Below, piece after piece: positions 6,989 through 9,050 of a stretch of DNA of 9,050 bases. The DNA comes from Chitinophagaceae bacterium. Lineage in GTDB: Bacteria > Bacteroidota > Bacteroidia > Chitinophagales > Chitinophagaceae. Positions within the stretch are counted from its first letter, which is position 1, and the number at the start of each line of letters is the position of its first letter. A model generated the notes under the pieces. That model worked only from the letters and a program-made list of their open reading frames with translations. It was not told the origin of the DNA and ran no database searches. Position numbers and translations under genes: made by a program. The stretch lies in NCBI GenBank assembly GCA_014379785.1, contig JACMLD010000050.1:1-9050 (forward strand). Direction: 5' to 3'.

Positions 6989-9050
6989 TTATCTGTTATC
7001 GAACTGTTTCCTGATGATATTCAGCGCTCCGCCGGCTTTAAACCATTCAATCTGCTGGTCATTGTAAGTATGGTTTACCACGATCAGTTCAGAACTTCCA
7101 TCGCTGTGATGGAGTGCCGTGGTGAGAGGCGAAGAGGCATTGAAACTGGTCAGTCCGAGTATATCGATCACATCGTCTTCCTGTATTCTGTCGTAGTCTG
7201 ATTTTTCTGCAAAAGTCAGTGCGAGCATGCCCTGTTTTTTCAGATTTGTTTCGTGAATACGTGCGAATGATTTTACCAGGACGGCACGCACACCGAGGTG
7301 GCGTGGTTCCATGGCTGCGTGTTCGCGTGAGGAGCCTTCGCCATAGTTTTCGTCGCCCACGACGATTGTGCCGATGGATGCAGCTTTGTAAGAACGCTGG
7401 GTCTGTGGCACTGGTCCATATTCGCCGGTGAGCTGATTTTTTACGTTATCGGTTTTTTCGTTGTAGTAGTTTACTGCGCCAATCAGCATGTTGTTGCTGA
7501 TATTGTCGAGGTGTCCGCGAAATTTCAACCATGGTCCGGCCATAGAGATATGGTCGGTGGTACATTTTCCTTTTGCTTTGATGAGCAGTTTCAGTCCTTT
7601 GAGGTCGGTACCTTCCCAGGCCGGGAAAGGATCGAGCAGCTGGAGTCTGTTTGATTTCGGGTCAACCGCCACCTGCACATGACTTCCATCTTCTGCCGGT
7701 GCCTGAAAGCCGGGGTCGTCAACGGCAAAACCTCTTGGAGGCAGTTCAAAACCGGTTGGCTCATCGAGTTTTACCTGTTCGCCGTTTTCGTTGGTTAGGG
7801 TATCTGTCAGGGGGTTAAAGCTGAGGTCGCCGGCAATGGCGAGGGCCGTTACCAGTTCAGGTGAGCCAACGAAAGCCAGCGTATTGGGATTGCCATCGGC
7901 TCTTTTCGCAAAGTTGCGGTTGAAGGAGTGCACGATGGTGTTGCGTTCTTGTTTTTCTGCTCCCATTCTGTCCCACATTCCGATACAGGGTCCGCAGGCG
8001 TTGGCAAAAACTTTCGCGCCGATTTTATCAAAAATTTCCAGGAATCCGTCGCGTTCGATGGTAAATCTCACTTGTTCAGAACCCGGTGTGATGGTGAATT
8101 CAGCCTTTGTCTTCAGGTTTTTTTCGGTAACCTGTTTTGCGAGGCTGACGCTGCGGGAAATGTCTTCGTATGATGAGTTGGTGCAGCTTCCGATTAATCC
8201 TACTTCGATGCGTGTGGGCCATCCGTTTGCGGCGGCGGCCTCTTTCATTTTTGAGATCGGGGTAGCGAGATCCGGAGTGAATGGTCCGTTCAGATGTGGT
8301 TCGAGCTCGCTCAAGTTTATTTCGATTACCTGGTCAAAGTATTGCTCCGGATTGGCGTACACTTCGGCGTCGGCTGTGAGGTGTTCTTTTACAGCGTTTG
8401 CTGCATCTGCCACACCGTCACGGCCTGTGGCGCGGAGGTAGCGCTCCATGCTTTCGTCGTATCCGAAGGTAGAAGTCGTGGCACCGATTTCAGCACCCAT
8501 ATTACAGATGGTGCCTTTGCCGGTACAGCTCATTGCGATGGCGCCTTCACCAAAATACTCTACCACTGCACCTGTTCCGCCTTTTACGGTCAGCACGCCG
8601 GCCACTTTGAGGATGACGTCTTTTGGTGCTGTCCAGCCACTGAGTTTTCCGGTGAGTTTCACGCCGATCAGTTTTGGAAATTTAAGTTCCCATGGCAGTC
8701 CGGCCATTACATCGCAGGCGTCGGCACCGCCGACACCGATGGCGATCATTCCCAGTCCACCGGCATTTACGGTATGACTATCGGTTCCGATCATCATTCC
8801 GCCCGGAAATGCATAGTTTTCCAGCACAACCTGGTGAATGATACCGGCGCCGGGCTTCCAGAAGCCGATACCATATTTATTGGATACCGAGCCGAGGAAG
8901 TCGTAGACTTCGCTGCTTTCTTTTACGGCGCGGTCGAGGTCAATTTTGTTGCTGTCCTTCGCCACGATGAGGTGGTCGCAGTGTACGGTGGATGGGACGG
9001 CAACCTTGGTGCGTCCGGCCTGCATAAACTGGAGAAGGGCCATCTGGGCC
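6989..9050 (-). CDS. acnA: Aconitate hydratase, mitochondrial-type (5' end beyond right window edge)
   Basis: TCA-cycle enzyme interconverting citrate and isocitrate through cis-aconitate, cytoplasmic, with a [4Fe-4S] cluster. Numbering from the Met at 9043, the cluster ligands are Cys287 (GSCTNSS), Cys350 and Cys353 (ACGPC). Other active-site signatures are CDH (22-24), TDSH (87-90), SFNRNFAKR (373-381) and YGEGSSREHA (567-576), which includes the catalytic Ser. The C-terminal swivel domain is complete. The sequence matches the mitochondrial aconitase subfamily (about 750-780 residues), not the longer E. coli AcnA or AcnB; Bacteroides fragilis has such an enzyme. The frame stays open to 9050, with Ala-Gln before Met, as in the AQMAxLQF motif of mitochondrial aconitase. 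The Met at 9043 is therefore internal, and roughly 70-75 residues are missing by comparison with that family. The symbol follows Bacteroides usage and does not imply the E. coli AcnA subfamily. Confidence 0.96.
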   Translation of the reverse strand, partial: AQMALLQFMQAGRTKVAVPSTVHCDHLIVAKDSNKIDLDRAVKESSEVYDFLGSVSNKYGIGFWKPGAGIIHQVVLENYAFPGGMMIGTDSHTVNAGGLGMIAIGVGGADACDVMAGLPWELKFPKLIGVKLTGKLSGWTAPKDVILKVAGVLTVKGGTGAVVEYFGEGAIAMSCTGKGTICNMGAEIGATTSTFGYDESMERYLRATGRDGVADAANAVKEHLTADAEVYANPEQYFDQVIEINLSELEPHLNGPFTPDLATPISKMKEAAAANGWPTRIEVGLIGSCTNSSYEDISRSVSLAKQVTEKNLKTKAEFTITPGSEQVRFTIERDGFLEIFDKIGAKVFANACGPCIGMWDRMGAEKQERNTIVHSFNRNFAKRADGNPNTLAFVGSPELVTALAIAGDLSFNPLTDTLTNENGEQVKLDEPTGFELPPRGFAVDDPGFQAPAEDGSHVQVAVDPKSNRLQLLDPFPAWEGTDLKGLKLLIKAKGKCTTDHISMAGPWLKFRGHLDNISNNMLIGAVNYYNEKTDNVKNQLTGEYGPVPQTQRSYKAASIGTIVVGDENYGEGSSREHAAMEPRHLGVRAVLVKSFARIHETNLKKQGMLALTFAEKSDYDRIQEDDVIDILGLTSFNASSPLTTALHHSDGSSELIVVNHTYNDQQIEWFKAGGALNIIRKQFDNR

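Noticed and set aside
6831..7067. Small plus-strand open frame crossing the palindrome
   Set aside because: It is made of the repeat sequence plus antisense of the aconitase end; such frames arise by chance from palindromic elements.
7791..8441. 216-codon plus-strand open frame
   Set aside because: It lies wholly antisense to aconitase, whose catalytic motifs are intact in the other strand; the translation has no domain character.
9041..9043. ATG at 9043 as the aconitase start
   Set aside because: The frame remains open to the edge with Ala-Gln before the Met, matching the internal AQMAxLQF motif of mitochondrial aconitases, so the gene is truncated by the window and not short.

Overview
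The window is ordinary chromosomal DNA from a member of the phylum Bacteroidota. A chitin-degrading, gliding-type lineage such as Chitinophagales or Sphingobacteriales is my inference. The evidence is two large secreted proteins ending in the type B sorting domain of the type IX secretion system (T9SS, 'gliding motility-associated C-terminal domain'), a GH18 chitinase, a mitochondrial-type aconitase, the general lack of Shine-Dalgarno sequences, and an intergenic inverted repeat that resembles repeats I recall from Bacteroidota genomes. Base composition looks near 50% GC by eye. I see no insertion sequence, phage gene, CRISPR array, tRNA or rRNA.

Layout, left to right. Positions 1-107 (minus) hold the N-terminus of a lipoprotein that runs off the left edge. 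Positions 108-210 are a divergent promoter region. Positions 211-2814 (plus) encode an 867-residue T9SS cargo with a Bacteroidota-type N-terminal domain, PKD/Ig-like repeats and a type B sorting domain. One base later, tail to tail, lies the end of a minus-strand run of three overlapping genes. In transcription order these are a 669-residue T9SS cargo (6812-4803), a secreted GH18 chitinase (4803-3700) and a bestrophin-family channel (3703-2816). The overlaps are 1 base (TAATG) and 4 bases (ATGA), so this is almost certainly one translationally coupled operon. Upstream, a 176-base spacer contains a 116-base imperfect palindrome (6851-6966). Beyond it, an aconitate hydratase on the same strand is cut by the right edge of the window.

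How the genes may work together: the two T9SS cargos are probably large surface or secreted adhesin-like proteins. The chitinase has a signal peptide but no T9SS domain or lipobox, so it probably acts in the periplasm or leaves by another route. The bestrophin is an inner-membrane channel whose link to chitin use is unknown. Aconitase belongs to the TCA cycle and is probably unrelated to the operon downstream of it. I do not see a clear undescribed system. The points most worth checking are the palindromic element, the four-cysteine duplicated domains of the 669-residue cargo, and the coupling of a surface protein, a chitinase and a channel.
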